Source: Nematostella vectensis | Lineage: Eukaryota; Cnidaria; Anthozoa; Actiniaria; Edwardsiidae | Direction: 5' to 3' | DNA: 64,000 nt | NCBI RefSeq assembly: GCF_932526225.1 | Contig: NC_064045.1 | Span: 12,146,442-12,210,441, forward strand | Shown: piece by piece, positions 1 to 13,399 of the stretch | How positions within the stretch are numbered: position 1 is the first letter of the stretch | Layout: the number at the start of each line of letters is the position of its first letter | Notes under the pieces: generated by a model | The model's input: the letters and a program-made list of their open reading frames with translations, nothing else | Databases searched by the model: none | Told to the model about the DNA's origin: nothing | Program-made: the position numbers and the translations under genes

Positions 1-666
1 CTCCTTTTTCAGCCGGGCTTGGGACCGTCCTTGGCAGAGTTAAGAATTGACCATTAGACTCCTGAAAATCATTCTCGTCAACTAAGACACCTAAACTTTG
101 ACAGCCTTTTTCACACCAAGGTTAGGTATTTGTTAACTTTCATACTGCATATTTAATATTATTAAATGAGTGCTTGCTTGATACATTTGGAGCGGCCAAT
201 GCAACAGACCCATACCTAGGATTTTCCTTGGGGGGGGGGGGGGGGTGAGAAATAAAAAAAAGTGGACCTTTAAGATATTTCCTGTTTCCATCCCGAAAGA
301 CTCGCTTCCGAGGATGGTAATAACGTAACTTTTTTGTAAGACCTATTTTTGCTCCATTCGCGCGCTTCTTTCTAAGACTTGGTAAGATATTCATTACATA
401 TCTAGTAAATAACACTACATTATACACGATGAGAAAATATACTCTAGATAGCTTTTTAGAGGACATTGGTTTGAATGATTTGCGCGCTTTTTTCTTGGTA
501 AGATATTTATGGAATTCTAACAAAGGACATTGCCTTTTACCTGGAGAGAAATGGCGGGAAAAGGTCTATGCGCTAAAGAAGAACAATTCTCATATGATTA
601 CAAGGGGGGTTTTATACAGAAAGGGGTAGATTGCATGATGCAGTCATGACTCTCGTGTCATGTGGT
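1..666. other. Intergenic, no gene recognised
   Basis: AT-rich DNA with a long G run near 230-245. Short open frames exist on both strands, but none has recognisable domains, biased codon use or splice signals. I see nothing functional here apart from the histone stem-loop that begins at the right end. Confidence 0.6.
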
Positions 667-682
667 GGCTCCTAAAAGAGCC
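667..682 (-). terminator. Histone H2A mRNA 3' stem-loop
   Basis: The minus-strand sequence GGCTCTTTTAGGAGCC forms the 6-bp stem and 4-nt loop recognised by SLBP in replication-dependent histone mRNAs. It lies 26 bp past the H2A stop codon. The same 16-mer follows all five histone genes here. Confidence 0.95.
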
Positions 683-708
683 GTTGTTATTTTTGCAGCA
701 GAAACTGC

Positions 709-1388
<680 letters not shown>

Positions 1389-1760
1389 ATGCCGCCAAAA
1401 GCTCCCGTAGGAAAATCCGCAGGCAAGAAGGCCGTCAAAAAGCAGGTCGGAGAGGGCAAGAAGAAGAGAAAGGGAAGACGTAAGGAAAGCTATTCTATCT
1501 ACATCTACAAGGTGCTGAAGCAAGTCCACCCCGACACCGGTATCTCGAGCAAAGCCATGGTCATCATGAACTCTTTCGTGAACGACATCTTCGAGCGCAT
1601 CGCTGGTGAAGCTTCCCGCCTGGCGCACTACAACAAGAAGTCCACCATCACGAGCAGGGAAATCCAGACGGCCGTTCGTCTGCTCCTTCCCGGTGAGCTG
1701 GCCAAGCACGCCGTGAGCGAGGGAACCAAGGCCGTCACCAAGTACACCAGCAGCAAGTAA
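1389..1760 (+). CDS. H2B: Histone H2B (replication-dependent)
   Basis: A 123-residue intronless H2B. It has a basic N-terminal tail ([18 protein letters not shown]), then the histone fold from about residue 33 ([19 protein letters not shown]) and the canonical C-terminus AVTKYTSSK, including the lysine ubiquitinated in H2B. The ATG follows a TATA box and an A-rich leader. It partners H2A, the divergent neighbour. A histone stem-loop follows 33 bp after the stop. Confidence 0.98.
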   Translation: MPPKAPVGKSAGKKAVKKQVGEGKKKRKGRRKESYSIYIYKVLKQVHPDTGISSKAMVIMNSFVNDIFERIAGEASRLAHYNKKSTITSREIQTAVRLLLPGELAKHAVSEGTKAVTKYTSSK

Positions 1761-1793
1761 ACGGCGCAATCCGTGCTGCACAAACCAAACAAC

Positions 1794-1809
1794 GGCTCTT
1801 TTAGGAGCC
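1794..1809 (+). terminator. Histone H2B mRNA 3' stem-loop
   Basis: The 16-mer GGCTCTTTTAGGAGCC folds as the SLBP-binding hairpin, preceded by the usual A-rich stretch (CAAACAAC). Confidence 0.95.
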
Positions 1810-3120
1810 ACCCAAATGACACAAAAGTCACTGCGCCTCATGCAATCTATGCCTGTTAGAAATGAAAGTCGAGTGTGCAAAAATATCACGATCTGCCTAA
1901 CATCTTTGTCCTTGGGATTAATGTAGCCCTGTCGTGCGCTGCACTAATAAAAACTTGCGCGGTGCAGGACAGTAAACTCATCCAAACTCATTAGAGAGAA
2001 AACTAGACATGAGGCGGTTTGCTATCAAGTAAAAAACGAACATTTACAGGCCCCAACCCACACAAACGTAAAAAAACGGGGTCAGTCTTTCTTTTATCGT
2101 GTAATAGCAAATTATTAGAAATTAAGTTTCTTTGAAGCGTGAATGAAGTATTCGTCCCACTGACATCCATAAATCAAAGTGTTTTGGCGCAAATATCCGG
2201 TTCACTTAATTTATTGATTTCTAATTCTTGCATAAACTCTAATATGCGCAAGAAAATAGATTTAGATTTGCTGTCGAACATGTAAGATAAGTAAAAATGT
2301 AATGAAGCAGTATAAGGTAGCGCATGTGTTTGTCGATTAACCGTTTCGGTCATAATATGTTGAATACAGTATTACACCCGTTCATGTTTCAAGTAACAAT
2401 CGAAGAAGTTTAGTTCGAGTCGATTCTCGAGCCCTGCATTAAATTAGTAGATCGCACTGGTTTATTCAAGTTTAAATTTCTCAAAACACTCAGTTTAGAT
2501 TGAGTCATGAATCCTCCATTCGAAGACTTGTGGCCGAGACCAGAAATGTTCAACTGTTGAATGCGAACAGAAAAGCATGCGGAGAAACTAGAGAAAAATT
2601 CTCAAGAAAGCATACACATGCAAGGCAAATAATACCAAGAAATTCCCTTAAAATGTTGTGAATCAAATCATAAAGTTTCGTGTGAGTGTAAGGGAGACCA
2701 TAGAGATAGTTTCACAAACGATTTTTAGCGGGAAACGCGGACTGGAGCCATCACCCAGACGTTTCTATGTGTTATCGAAAATTGGTAGAAATGACGAGAA
2801 ACTATATTCCCTAAAACGCAATCCTATCTCTCATGCATGAAATGATAAGAAAATAATGTGATGAGGCTAGAATTTGAATGATAATAACTTTATTGGCAAA
2901 GATATTTAGATTTTCCTTAGACATTATGCAAACATGATCGTCAAACTATCTTGAACTTTGCTTAATAACTTTTTAAAATAATAAGAGAAAAGTATAAAAT
3001 TCATCTGGTGTGAGTATAAGGTATTGCTTGTGCAATCTGTAACAGTAACATCTTAATATTTAAAAAAAGGAAAAAGTTTTGAGACGATAAACGAAGCAAA
3101 GAAACACACTCTTCGGTCGC
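1810..3120. other. Spacer between H2B and H1, no gene seen
   Basis: AT-rich spacer with no convincing ORF, RNA gene or repeat. The last 130 bp before the H1 ATG form the H1 upstream region; I see a TTTATAC at about 3137 but no strong TATA box at a standard distance. Confidence 0.55.
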
Positions 3121-3252
3121 CATCTTGTTTAAGCTGGTGTTTATACTGGCTCCTCGGAGGTCCGGCCATACTGAATATATTTTGCCGTTTGGCGCGCAAA
3201 CTTCAATACTCGCAAGCAATCGCACCGAGAACAATCCAACGCACAATTCAAA

Positions 3253-3807
3253 ATGTCAGACGAAGCAAAACCTGCCAAGGCTAAGAAGCCAGCCAAGCCT
3301 GCAGAGCACCCTAAGTACACTGATATGGTCGTAGCAGCCATCGGCGCCCTAAAGGAACGCAACGGATCGTCCCGCCAGGCCATCGAGAAATACATCAAGG
3401 GCAACTACAAGGTCGGAGACGGTGTTGGTGTCCATCTTAAGCTGGCGCTCAAGCGCATGAGCGACAAGGGAAAACTAGTGCACACCAAAGGTGTAGGAGC
3501 TTCTGGTTCCTTCAAACTGAACAAGGCTGCTGTTGAAAAACCAAAGAAAGCGAAGAAGCCAGTAGCAAAGAAACCCAAGGCTGCCAAGAAACCCGCCGCC
3601 AAGAAGTCCCCGAAGAAAGCTGCAGCAAAGAAGTCCCCCAAGAAGGCAGCGAAAAAGCCTGCTGCTAAGAAACCGGCCGCCAAGAAAGCAGCAAAGAAAC
3701 CCGCCGCTAAGAAGGCTGCGGCAAAGCCTGCCAAGAAACCGGCCGCCAAGAAAGCAACGAAGAAACCCGCCGCAAAAAAGGCCGCCAAAAAGCCAGCCAA
3801 GAAGTAG
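3253..3807 (+). CDS. H1: Linker histone H1
   Basis: A 184-residue linker histone. A short Lys/Pro/Ala head (about 1-17) precedes the winged-helix H15 globular domain (about 18-95; [20 protein letters not shown] ... GASGSFKLN). The long C-terminal tail is built of KKPAAKK and KSPKK motifs, the latter resembling CDK sites. It binds linker DNA at the nucleosome dyad. A histone stem-loop 39 bp past the stop marks it as the replication-dependent type. The reverse strand of the tail also reads as an open frame, which is an artefact of the AAG/GCC repeats. Confidence 0.97.
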   Translation: MSDEAKPAKAKKPAKPAEHPKYTDMVVAAIGALKERNGSSRQAIEKYIKGNYKVGDGVGVHLKLALKRMSDKGKLVHTKGVGASGSFKLNKAAVEKPKKAKKPVAKKPKAAKKPAAKKSPKKAAAKKSPKKAAKKPAAKKPAAKKAAKKPAAKKAAAKPAKKPAAKKATKKPAAKKAAKKPAKK

Positions 3808-3846
3808 AGCGGTCTAAAGTCGCTTTATTACACACACAAACCAAAC

Positions 3847-3862
3847 GGCTCTTTTAGGAGCC
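3847..3862 (+). terminator. Histone H1 mRNA 3' stem-loop
   Basis: Same GGCTCTTTTAGGAGCC hairpin as the core histone genes, preceded by CAAACCAAAC. Confidence 0.95.
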
Positions 3863-4415
3863 ATCCACATTTATAAAAGCAAGGCCACATGCACTCTTAT
3901 CTGTATCTCGTGTCCTCAATAAATCAAAGTATCGATTCCAGCGCTCTCACCAAAATACTATAATTATTACGACCTATTTTGAGAGGAGCCCCTCGTCTGG
4001 TCAACTCTATCTGTTTATACCAGCTTTGAAGAATTCATCCCTTAATAACGAAGCGTAATAACCGCCAAAAGTTTCCAATAGAGAAAAGAACAATTGAACA
4101 CTGCCAAAAGTTTCCATAGATCAGGACCTGAATTCAGGCCCTATCAAACGAAAATTACAATTGTTTATACGGAAATAAAGAAGCTTATCTTTTGAGATCC
4201 TGGCCTATGAACATTTAAACCCACCATTTTTCCATCGGTGATTCGTACTCACTATTCGCAAAACTGCACGAAATCATTTACTTTCCCCGATAGATTGTGG
4301 ATGCATTATCTGTTAAAAAACCGGGAAACAACGATTATCATTTATACAAGGATTTGCATACTTTGTTATTTCGTTAACTAAAGAAGCATGGATTAGTGAC
4401 TTTATTGCATGTGGT
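3863..4415. other. Spacer between H1 and H3, nothing seen
   Basis: AT-rich DNA between two convergent histone 3' ends. A 15-bp segment (CTGCCAAAAGTTTCC-like) recurs near 4060 and 4095. No ORF or RNA gene is supported. Confidence 0.5.
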
Positions 4416-4431
4416 GGCTCCTAAAAGAGCC
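4416..4431 (-). terminator. Histone H3 mRNA 3' stem-loop
   Basis: Minus-strand GGCTCTTTTAGGAGCC hairpin 28 bp beyond the H3 stop codon. Confidence 0.95.
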
Positions 4432-4459
4432 GTTTTATTGTGTTCTTGCGAGGAACTGT

Positions 4460-5697
<1,238 letters not shown>

Positions 5698-5721
5698 ATT
5701 ATCTAGTCAACACAAACCAAC

Positions 5722-5737
5722 GGCTCTTTTAGGAGCC
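5722..5737 (+). terminator. Histone H4 mRNA 3' stem-loop
   Basis: GGCTCTTTTAGGAGCC hairpin with CACAAACCAAC upstream, identical to the other four. Confidence 0.95.
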
Positions 5738-6684
5738 ACCACATGCAATGAAGGTCGTGATCAAACGCATCAATAAAATTATGCCACAGAACTCGTTTTC
5801 AATCACACAAACTTTTAACATAAAGCGTACATTATGCATTTAAGGGTAAATTCTTTAAACAACATTTATAAAAGCAAATGGTTTTTAGAAATGTAATAGA
5901 GACTACCTTTGCTTTGTTGTCATTGCGATTGTGTTCGATTTTTTTTCTTTATACCGCCATATCAAAATCAAACTCCCCCGGGGGGGGAGTTCTCTGATAA
6001 AAATCTGACCGTGCCTTTGCAGTATCTCCAGGGGAGGTTTAATGTCGGTTCTGGCTACATACCAGAGTGAGTTTTGTCTACAAATAATAGCACGTCTATT
6101 GAGAACCGAAAGTGTTCCTTTGGCCGTTGTGTGTGTGTGTGTGTGGGGGGGGGGACCCCTCCTAGGTACGGGCCTGTACAATTTATAATGACATGGCAGT
6201 AAAAAATGACTTTTTTAATCTACTTAAAAAACATTTTAAAGGCACCTAGATCCCCCACTAGGTATCAAACGCTGGCTCCGTTTTTAGGCAGTGCCTAAAT
6301 CTATATATTAGCATCCGAGATTTTCTCGCCGTAGATATTAAATATTTAGTTAAGTCACGTTACCTGCTGCGAATAAAAATGTTGATTTGTGACCGAAGGG
6401 CTAAACTTTTCTTGCCGGTTAAGACGTCAGTGTACAGACGTGTTTCAAAGGAACATAAAACATGCGATGTTTTTTTTTTCATAGCGTATCCACCAGCGGA
6501 GAATTTTTTGAAATATTGTTTGCAAAAGTCACGTGATCGGCTGGATCGTGAACAGCTAACATTGCCGAGCTTGATGTTTTGACCGAAAATGATGCATTTA
6601 AGGCAATGTTAACTCACTTTAAGGCAACTTTCAAAATTTCAACTGTTTTAGCTTATGTTCCAAAGTTTTTCCTTTGTGAATCCT

Positions 6685-6900
6685 TTAATTAGTTGAATAA
6701 AATATGGGAGCATTCTTTAATAACCTGATTTTCCTTATTTGGATAAAATATTATCATCACATGGAAGATTTCAGGATTGGATCTAGCTTTTCTCTAAGGG
6801 GGGGAGTTGGCTCAGTGACAAAGGGGGAGGGGGTAGTTTATTTGTTACCTATGGCCTGCTGGCAGCCTAAAGGGGGGGGGGGGGGGTTAAACCCACTAAA
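6685..6900 (+). repeat. Dispersed G-rich repeat, copy 1
   Basis: Closely matches 16945-17170. Both copies run from TTGAATAAAATATGGGAGCA through a block describing TTATCATCACATGGAAGATT to a G-rich tail with TTAAACCCACTA. No coding capacity is seen. It is probably a non-autonomous transposon or SINE-like family. Confidence 0.75.
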
Positions 6901-7889
6901 GCGCTTCCTGGTGTATAAAAATGCCAATTCTACCTTCTAGTCCAATAGAATGTGTAAATAACGAAACGCAGTAGAAATAAAGCTACGAAACCATCGTGAT
7001 TTACGCAAAAAAACGCATGACCAGAAAACAACGATTGCAAACCTCGAAAAAGGTGAGTTTTTTATGCCTAAAATGTACTTTTCATATCTTTAAAACTCAG
7101 AAAACAGGATTTAAATTAGTCATCAATAGCTTATAGGTAATTAAAGTAGCGGGGAAACTGTTTTGCTAGAAAATGCATCTTGACTTTGTCCACATTACTG
7201 TCGATAGAAGTAATGCAGGCCTTTCTATAGAAAAGATGTTGCTTGTAGATCAAATCTTGCTTTACTGTTGTTTGTTTTATTTTTACATCGCCTCGAGCTC
7301 GGACAAGATTGTTTTGTGGTGTGTGAAGTTTTAATTCTATTTACAAGCTACTATAAGTTGGAATTTAAGTATAAATATGTAGTAAATGGTGTTTTTTTTA
7401 TGGTTTTGATCTTTCTAATACATACTTAAGTCATAAATCATCAGAGAAAGCGGTCCATTATCTGTATTCTAGAAATGTTAACTAAACAGTTTAGTAAATC
7501 TTTCTGAATTGATTTGGGCCAAACTTGAATGTTGAATCTATTATATATAACTTCTAATTAATTAAATGATTTCATCCTAGCTATACCCAAGAAGCAAGTC
7601 ATAGTGACATCTAAATAATCAACAAGATATATCCCTCAAGAAAAAGCAGATACATAGACATATACAGTATTACATTTTCCCTGTGATTTTAAATAATAAA
7701 CATTTCTTTATAAAGAAAACATGTTCCGTAGGCTATCAAATTGATTTATGTGTTACTGAAGTGTTTAGCAACCAGTCATATTTTATAAACTGCATAATAG
7801 ATTATACTTTTGAATAAACCAAAATGCCTTGTCTTTTATCCATTCACTTCAAGACTTCTCATTCTTACAGTAAAAGCAAGTATAGATAC

Positions 7890-8205
7890 ACATACCTGTC
7901 AACTCTCCCGCATTAGGCGGGAGTCTCAAGATTTTGGACCCCTTCTCCCGCTCTGCCTCGTTGAGCACCAAATCTCCCGCTTTTTAGCGATTTTTATCGC
8001 TTCCGAAAAATTATTCCATAGAAAATCGTCATTTTGCCTCTTTTCTATTAAAATATTTGAAACCATAATATCCTTGCGTAGCTCAATTTATCTAACACCC
8101 TCGTGCGAGGTTAAACCCACCCCTCCCCCAAACAAAATGAATATACCCCACCCCTCCCCCCAAAACATTTTCAAGACTTGAGATTTTCGGACGTTGACTG
8201 GATAC
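7890..8205. repeat. Probable non-autonomous interspersed repeat
   Basis: The segment starts ACCTGTCAACTCTCCCGC and ends near GGACGTTGACTGGATA, so its ends are imperfect inverted repeats (CTGTCAAC versus GTTGACTGG). Inside are repeated CTCCCGC motifs and C-rich runs. It resembles a MITE-like element; family unknown. Confidence 0.4.
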
Positions 8206-10149
8206 AGGGGGGATATCCATTAAATCAAAACAGTAAAAGTCATCTCTCTATTTTGTATAATTTAACTTATAAAGTATAAAACATATGTTTGGGCAACCCC
8301 TTTATAAAACTAAGGATCCAGACCCTTTTTTGACAAATAGAAACACATAGCTAATTCAATTGTTATTATTTGTAGTCATTTGTAGTCATCATAGATTGCA
8401 AGATAAAAACAAAATACTATACAGGTGCATTCTGATCCAAAAAGTAGAAAGATAGACTCAATTATGGCTCCAACTCACTTAGATGGATATCAGGCATTTC
8501 TTTGGTAGCCCTTCATTTGTTTGGTGTACGTATATGTGTAAGTATACAATGAGACATTGTACAAAGGGTTTTTTGCTGTTTCCCCTGAGCCAGTTATGCA
8601 CTATATAAACAAATATTGAAACAAATGTTTTTTTATTGTATACCAATCCCTTGTTTTGTACAGACAAATAGTAAGTTTTGCATTTTATTGGGACGTAACT
8701 AAGCCCTACTTTTAACCCTGCATCTGATAAATTAGCAAGAGGGCACAATGGTCTAATGACCAAGTGCTCTACAAGAAATCAAGTTGACTGCACTATACTC
8801 CCTATTCAAAAGGTGTACCTAGTACTCTGTTGAGTATACTTATAAATGACAGACAGGGTGAGGGTTAGTTGAAAAATCCCCTTAGCCTTTTGTTATCTTC
8901 TGGATCAAGAATTCTGGTACTAACAGCAGGATGGCACCAGAGAAAGGACCCAAGGTAATGACCACCCTAGATAATGTAATATCAGAGTTTCACTTGCACA
9001 CTCCCTGGATACCGCTGAAACTTATGAAACTGGGGTCATTTGCCGATGCCTGATCATGGTAACATGTATTGATCAACTATTAAATTTGGTAAAAAGATAA
9101 CAAAGACAAATTGGCTTTTTGTCAAAGTAGAAGTCAACTGGGGGTTCCCCTGACCTGCCCACCACACCAAATTTTCTTCCTGCTCAGGTAAATGTGAAAA
9201 CACTTCATGGATTTTTGGTTAATTCTTGAACAGATGTATAACAGCAGATAGGCACACTTTGCATTTTTGTTTTACACCTGTTGCAGCAACAAGAAAGTAG
9301 AAATAATTGTTTCTCTAGAATAAGTTTTACTGAAGTGTCCTCTTACACTACAGCTATAAAGTGACTTATGAATAATAAAATATATATATGATGTATCTTG
9401 ACTTTATACCTGATGTTTGCTGCTTATGTTTAATTCTAATGTCCTGCTTTGTTGTGTGCTATTTTTCAATACAGAACTTACAAAAACACATTATTTTTTG
9501 CAATGTCTTTTTTTCTTCCTGTCTTCCTTTCCTCTTCTCCCCATTTTAGGGGCTTCTTTCCAGAGTACAATGCTCTTCATATTTCCCCGAATGTCTGATT
9601 GAAATACGAATAATGCTACCGACCAAGAAAAGCGCGAAGAAATGAGGCAAAATCGCTCCACGAAACATTTTCTAAACACGCTAAGAATGGCAAAATTTAG
9701 CTCTGTTTGTACACCATTGCACGCATAATCCCTTAGGATAGACTGCTAAGCAATGACTGTGGTCATTGCGGGCCCCAGCTCACCAAATCCTTCCCTAGGA
9801 TAGTCGGGAAGGTATACATACCAAAAATGGCGTCGAAGGGAAAGGAGATTTGAAATCACGCCGTAAATGTACGAATTCTAAGATAAATATGTATTTCTCG
9901 CTGCCAAGAAAGGCTTGAAGTACAAATCAAACATATCTTTTCTTTCATTTGGGAATTTTTTTATTCGTTGGATATCAAATCATTAGATTTGGGGGCATTC
10001 TTTTTTGACTGGGCTCGTAACGGTAATGGCCGCCATGTTGGACTTTCTCTCCATTTGAAAAATGGGGGCGGGGCTTAGGCCGTTTTATACCGCGCCTTCG
10101 TGTTTAACCTAAACAGTGACTGTGGGCAGCCTGTGGTAGTATAACTGTG

Positions 10150-10215
10150 AGAGTCCTGGGCTTCTTGTCACGTGATTGCATGTATAAATTGCAGCGTCCC
10201 CTCGTGGTCTCTCTT
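10150..10215 (+). promoter_or_regulatory. snoRNA host gene promoter with TOP-like start
   Basis: A TATAAA lies at about 10182-10187. About 25 bp downstream is a pyrimidine-rich run (TCTCTCTTTCTTC) suited to a 5' TOP transcription start, as found in snoRNA host and ribosomal protein genes of animals. The exact start is inferred. Confidence 0.55.
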
Positions 10216-10952
10216 TCTTCACAGGCCAACTAACATCCTCCGTGTTTCTAGGGTAAGAATATCGCTCATTGCTCTCCCTATCTTCCCCTATCTATCGAAA
10301 TATCCATCTCAACCCATTTGTACGCTGTCATTTCACTCTATTCCTCGTATGAGGTGAATATATCCCACTATTTCTGCCTTCTTTTCTCGTGTAAAGAACG
10401 ACTCGCTCGAACAAATCTCACGTGTCCGGTTAAACTAAATTCGCGAAAAGGAATTTGTCCGCTTGGATCGGTGAAAAAGCTTTTCTTATCGACGCTAGCA
10501 CCTTTATAAACGATTTTAGGTTGGCAAAAGTGCAAAGTTTGGTTTTATTTATTTGCAATCTGGATTCCTCAAAATTGCGGTCAAAATGAGCACGAGGCAA
10601 GCACGAAGTTTACAGCCCCCCGTACTGTAGTTTACTTGTTACTCCTCTATAACTATTTCCAACTTCAAAATCAAGACTCAATCATTTCCCATAGCTTAAC
10701 AGTCGTCTTTGTTATGTTTTTTGTGAGCAGAAGTTTGCCTTTTTTCTCTTTGACTAGACAGTTTCAAATTTATATATCCCCGGTTTAGACAATAATTTCC
10801 GTCTTTATTTATTGCGTGATGACCAAGTTATCTAGTTATAACATATTTCTAAACCATTGCAAGAATACAATAAATGTACTAATTGAGAAATGTCGTAGTT
10901 ATAAGAATGGCTTAAAAGCACATTTTTCATTACCTACCTCCCCCCTTAGTCA

Positions 10953-11044
10953 GTGATGACAAAAGATGACGAGACTGAAGTCACTGTTATTTGTGCGTTT
11001 TGTACATATAACATCAAGTGATGACAATCGAGGCATTTGTCTGA
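10953..11044 (+). ncRNA. Box C/D snoRNA with two 28S rRNA guides
   Basis: Box C GTGATGA (10953), D' CTGA (10975), C' GTGATGA (11018) and D CTGA (11041). The guide before D' (AGATGACGAG) complements CTCGTCATCT. The guide before D (CGAGGCATTTG) complements CAAATGCCTCG. Both targets lie next to each other in the conserved 28S segment CAAATGCCTCGTCATCT, known from memory of animal 28S rRNA. The terminal stem is weak. It lies in intron 1 of the host gene. Confidence 0.8.
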
Positions 11045-11655
11045 GATCAATACAGCATTTACACCAGCACTTAAACCAGTTTAAAGGTGGTTTAATTAAA
11101 CTGGTTTAAATCTTAATCTCCCAAGAGTGGTCAGAACCAAGAACAAAACTGAATAGACTGTGCTGTACATGTTACTAAGTGATCCTTTAGCTTGGCAAGT
11201 TATCAGGCAAGGAAAAACCTAGTTCAACTAAACATGGTTTGGTGTGAATGCAGTATAAGTTTTATTCTGGGTTCTTATTCTTCAACTCTTGGTATCTGTA
11301 TGAAACCCAATAAATATAGCATTTTGAGAAACAGTGATCTTGGCCCTAAGGTTCAACATAGTGAACCCTGCTGACTCCCTTACTCATATCTCTCAATGAA
11401 CAGGGTTCCATTTGTTCTTGTTTTACAGGAGTAACTTGATAATCAGACTGCCCAAGATGGATGTCAGGTATGGTGATAAAGGCAGTATTCTGCTTCAAAG
11501 AAGGACCATTAAAACTGAATTTTTTTGGGGAAGCATATATTTTGTGTCATGTACATTAGTGTTTTCCTGCCCAGGTACCTCTTTTGACTTAGATTTTTGT
11601 TACATAAAAAGCTTTTTTTGGGTATTTTTTATGGTCCTAACAAGTTCCCCAGCTT

Positions 11656-11732
11656 AAGAGATGATGAGATTGAAGACTAGAGTCTCTGAAGATACTACGT
11701 ATCTTGAAGAAAGCTTGCTCTTCACTGATCTT
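11656..11732 (+). ncRNA. Box C/D snoRNA, 28S guide
   Basis: Box C GATGATGA (11660), D' CTGA (11686) and D CTGA (11725), closed by a short AAGA/TCTT stem. The guide before D' (GACTAGAGTC) complements the conserved 28S sequence GACTCTAGTC of the TTGACTCTAGTCTGGC region. The guide before D has no target I recognise. It lies in host-gene intron 2. Confidence 0.72.
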
Positions 11733-12147
11733 CCTTGCTTGTGCTTCTTTCAGATTTTCCTTGTTATACATTTGCTTGATTTTGGAATTTGATGGTTTCA
11801 GGACACCCGTCAATAGCATTTGGATTCCTGGTTCCAACCTTGAAGAAGGCTGAGATGTGGCACCTTTAGGCAGTAAAGTAATAAAAAGTTAGTATATGTT
11901 GTTTTGTTAGGTCTCTGAAATGAGAAATGGATAGTTGTTAAGTGTAGTTTAGACAACATTCTTTTCATGTACTGTTCCAAATTTAAAGAAACAAAATTTA
12001 ATGTCTTATCCTCATTTGTATGTATTTACAGTTGGAATGCCACATGAAAAGAATACTAAGCCTTCGCAGTCTATCTGTGGTTTGCCAGGATTGAGCTTTC
12101 TGCCAGGTATAAGTCCAGGTTGTTTTTGTCCTTGTTTACTAGATGAT

Positions 12148-12241
12148 GGGTAATCTATGATGATATTGCAATATCTGACACCTCTTGTTTGAGTGCTAGT
12201 CACATTGAACGTAAACATTGCTTTCTTGCCTGAGATTACCC
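12148..12241 (+). ncRNA. Box C/D snoRNA, target unknown
   Basis: Perfect 8-bp terminal stem GGGTAATC/GATTACCC brackets box C ATGATGA (12157) and box D CTGA (12230). A possible D' CTGA is at 12175. The D guide (CATTGCTTTCTTGC) does not match an rRNA site I can recall. It sits between the exons ending 12106 and starting 12313, about 70 nt before the acceptor. Confidence 0.78.
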
Positions 12242-12440
12242 TCAATAAATACCTTATCACTTAACAGGGGTCTACTCATATTTCATGCTACGCTGTCATG
12301 TTTACCTTTCAGGAGTCAAATAATGTGAGGTCCCACACCATCTTACTACTGAAACCCATGTGTAAGTATTTACTTCCCATTTGTATGCAGTAGTCGCCAT
12401 AAAAAAAAGCCTGCAAGGGCTGCCTCTACATTTGTCTTTC

Positions 12441-12523
12441 ATATAGAGAAATGTGACGAGTATTAGTTATCCCTGTCTTAGACAATTGTGCTGAGAACGC
12501 ACATCAGACTGATTTCTCTATAT
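12441..12523 (+). ncRNA. Box C/D snoRNA, 28S guide, tandem copy 1
   Basis: Terminal stem ATATAGAGAAA/TTTCTCTATAT (11 bp), box C GTGACGA (one change from consensus) and box D CTGA (12509). The internal guide AGTTATCCCTGT precedes a D'-like CTTA and complements the conserved 28S peptidyl-transferase segment ACAGGGATAACT, a site methylated in yeast by snR38-type guidance (from memory). Confidence 0.82.
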
Positions 12524-12749
12524 CAAGCTATCCTGTATGATGCAACACTCGAATTGTACCATTTCTTATACATTTGTCTTGTACTTGCAGTTCACATTAT
12601 TGTGATGGTTGCATTGTTCAGGTAAGTATTATATATGACAAAAATAAAACAATGTTACTGAAACCCATGTGTAAGTATTTACTTTCCATTTGTATGCAGT
12701 AGTCGCCATAAAAAAAAGCCTGCAAGGGCTGCCTCTACATTTGTCTTTC

Positions 12750-12832
12750 ATATAGAGAAATGTGACGAGTATTAGTTATCCCTGTCTTAGAAAATTGTGC
12801 TGAGAACGCACATCAGACTGATTTCTCTATAT
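12750..12832 (+). ncRNA. Box C/D snoRNA, 28S guide, tandem copy 2
   Basis: Nearly identical to copy 1, with the same 11-bp terminal stem, box C GTGACGA, guide AGTTATCCCTGT and box D CTGA. Its single visible change after the guide is TTAGAAAATT for TTAGACAATT. Confidence 0.82.
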
Positions 12833-13058
12833 CAAGCTATCCTGTATGATGCAACACTCGAATTGTACCATTTCTTATACATTTGTCTTGTACTTGCAGT
12901 TCACATTATTGTGATGGTTGCATTGTTCAGGTAAGCATTATATATGAAAAAAATAAAACAATGTTACTGAAACCCATGTGTAAGTATTTACTTTCCATTT
13001 GTATGCAGTAGTCACCATAAAAAAAAGCCTGCAAGGGCTGCCTCTACATTTGTCTTTC

Positions 13059-13141
13059 ATATAGAGAAATGTGATGAGTATTAGTTACCCCTGTCTTAGA
13101 CAATTGTGCTGATAACGCACGTCAGACTGATTTCTCTATAT
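13059..13141 (+). ncRNA. Box C/D snoRNA, 28S guide, tandem copy 3
   Basis: This copy has the consensus box C GTGATGA, where copies 1 and 2 have GTGACGA. Its guide has one change (AGTTACCCCTGT), which leaves a G-C/A-C mismatch against ACAGGGATAACT. It also reads GATAACGCACG before box D. It may be the best-processed copy with slightly weaker targeting. Confidence 0.8.
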
Positions 13142-13299
13142 CAAGCTATCCTGTATGATGCAACACTCGAATTGTACCATTTCTTATACATATGTCTTGT
13201 ACTTGCAGTTCACATCATTGTGGTGGTTGCATTGTTCAGGTAAGCATTATATATGACAAAATAAAACAATGTTTTTATACAATGAAACAAATTATTTAT

Positions 13300-13399
13300 G
13301 CCAGAGTGATGATGAATCCCCAGTTCGCAGTTTCCACTAGATGGGATATGCTAACACATATCTCGCTGATGGTATAACTTCCTTGGATGTCTGACTGGC
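13300..13399 (+). ncRNA. SNORD14: U14 box C/D snoRNA, copy 1
   Basis: A 100-nt unit closed by GCCAG/CTGGC, with box C GTGATGA (13306) and box D CTGA (13391). It holds both signature U14 elements. Domain A, TTCGCAGTTTCCAC, pairs with 18S GTGAAACTGCGAA. Domain B, CTTCCTTGGATGT directly before box D, pairs with 18S ACATCCAAGGAAG. U14 is needed for 18S processing and 2'-O-methylation. It is intronic in the host gene and identical to copy 2. Confidence 0.95.

Larger units (their letters stand above)
5738..10149. other. Long intergenic region between histones and snoRNA host gene
   Basis: About 4.4 kb with no coding gene I can support. It holds a (GT)n/G-run stretch near 6130-6155, a dispersed G-rich repeat (6685-6900) and a second repeat (7890-8205). 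The open frames are short and featureless. The part from 9600 rightward becomes less AT-rich and leads into the host-gene promoter. Confidence 0.5.
12345..13270 (+). repeat. Three tandem 309-bp units, each with an exon and a snoRNA
   Basis: The block ending in the 31-nt exon is repeated at exact 309-bp spacing (exon starts 12591, 12900, 13209). Each unit carries a snoRNA, an acceptor, the exon and a donor. Copies differ at only a few positions, so the triplication is recent or homogenised. Confidence 0.93.

Noticed and set aside
8932..8960. ATGGCACCAGAGAAAGGACC followed by AAG|GTAATG as a first coding exon.
   Set aside because: Only eight codons, with no partner exon or promoter identified.
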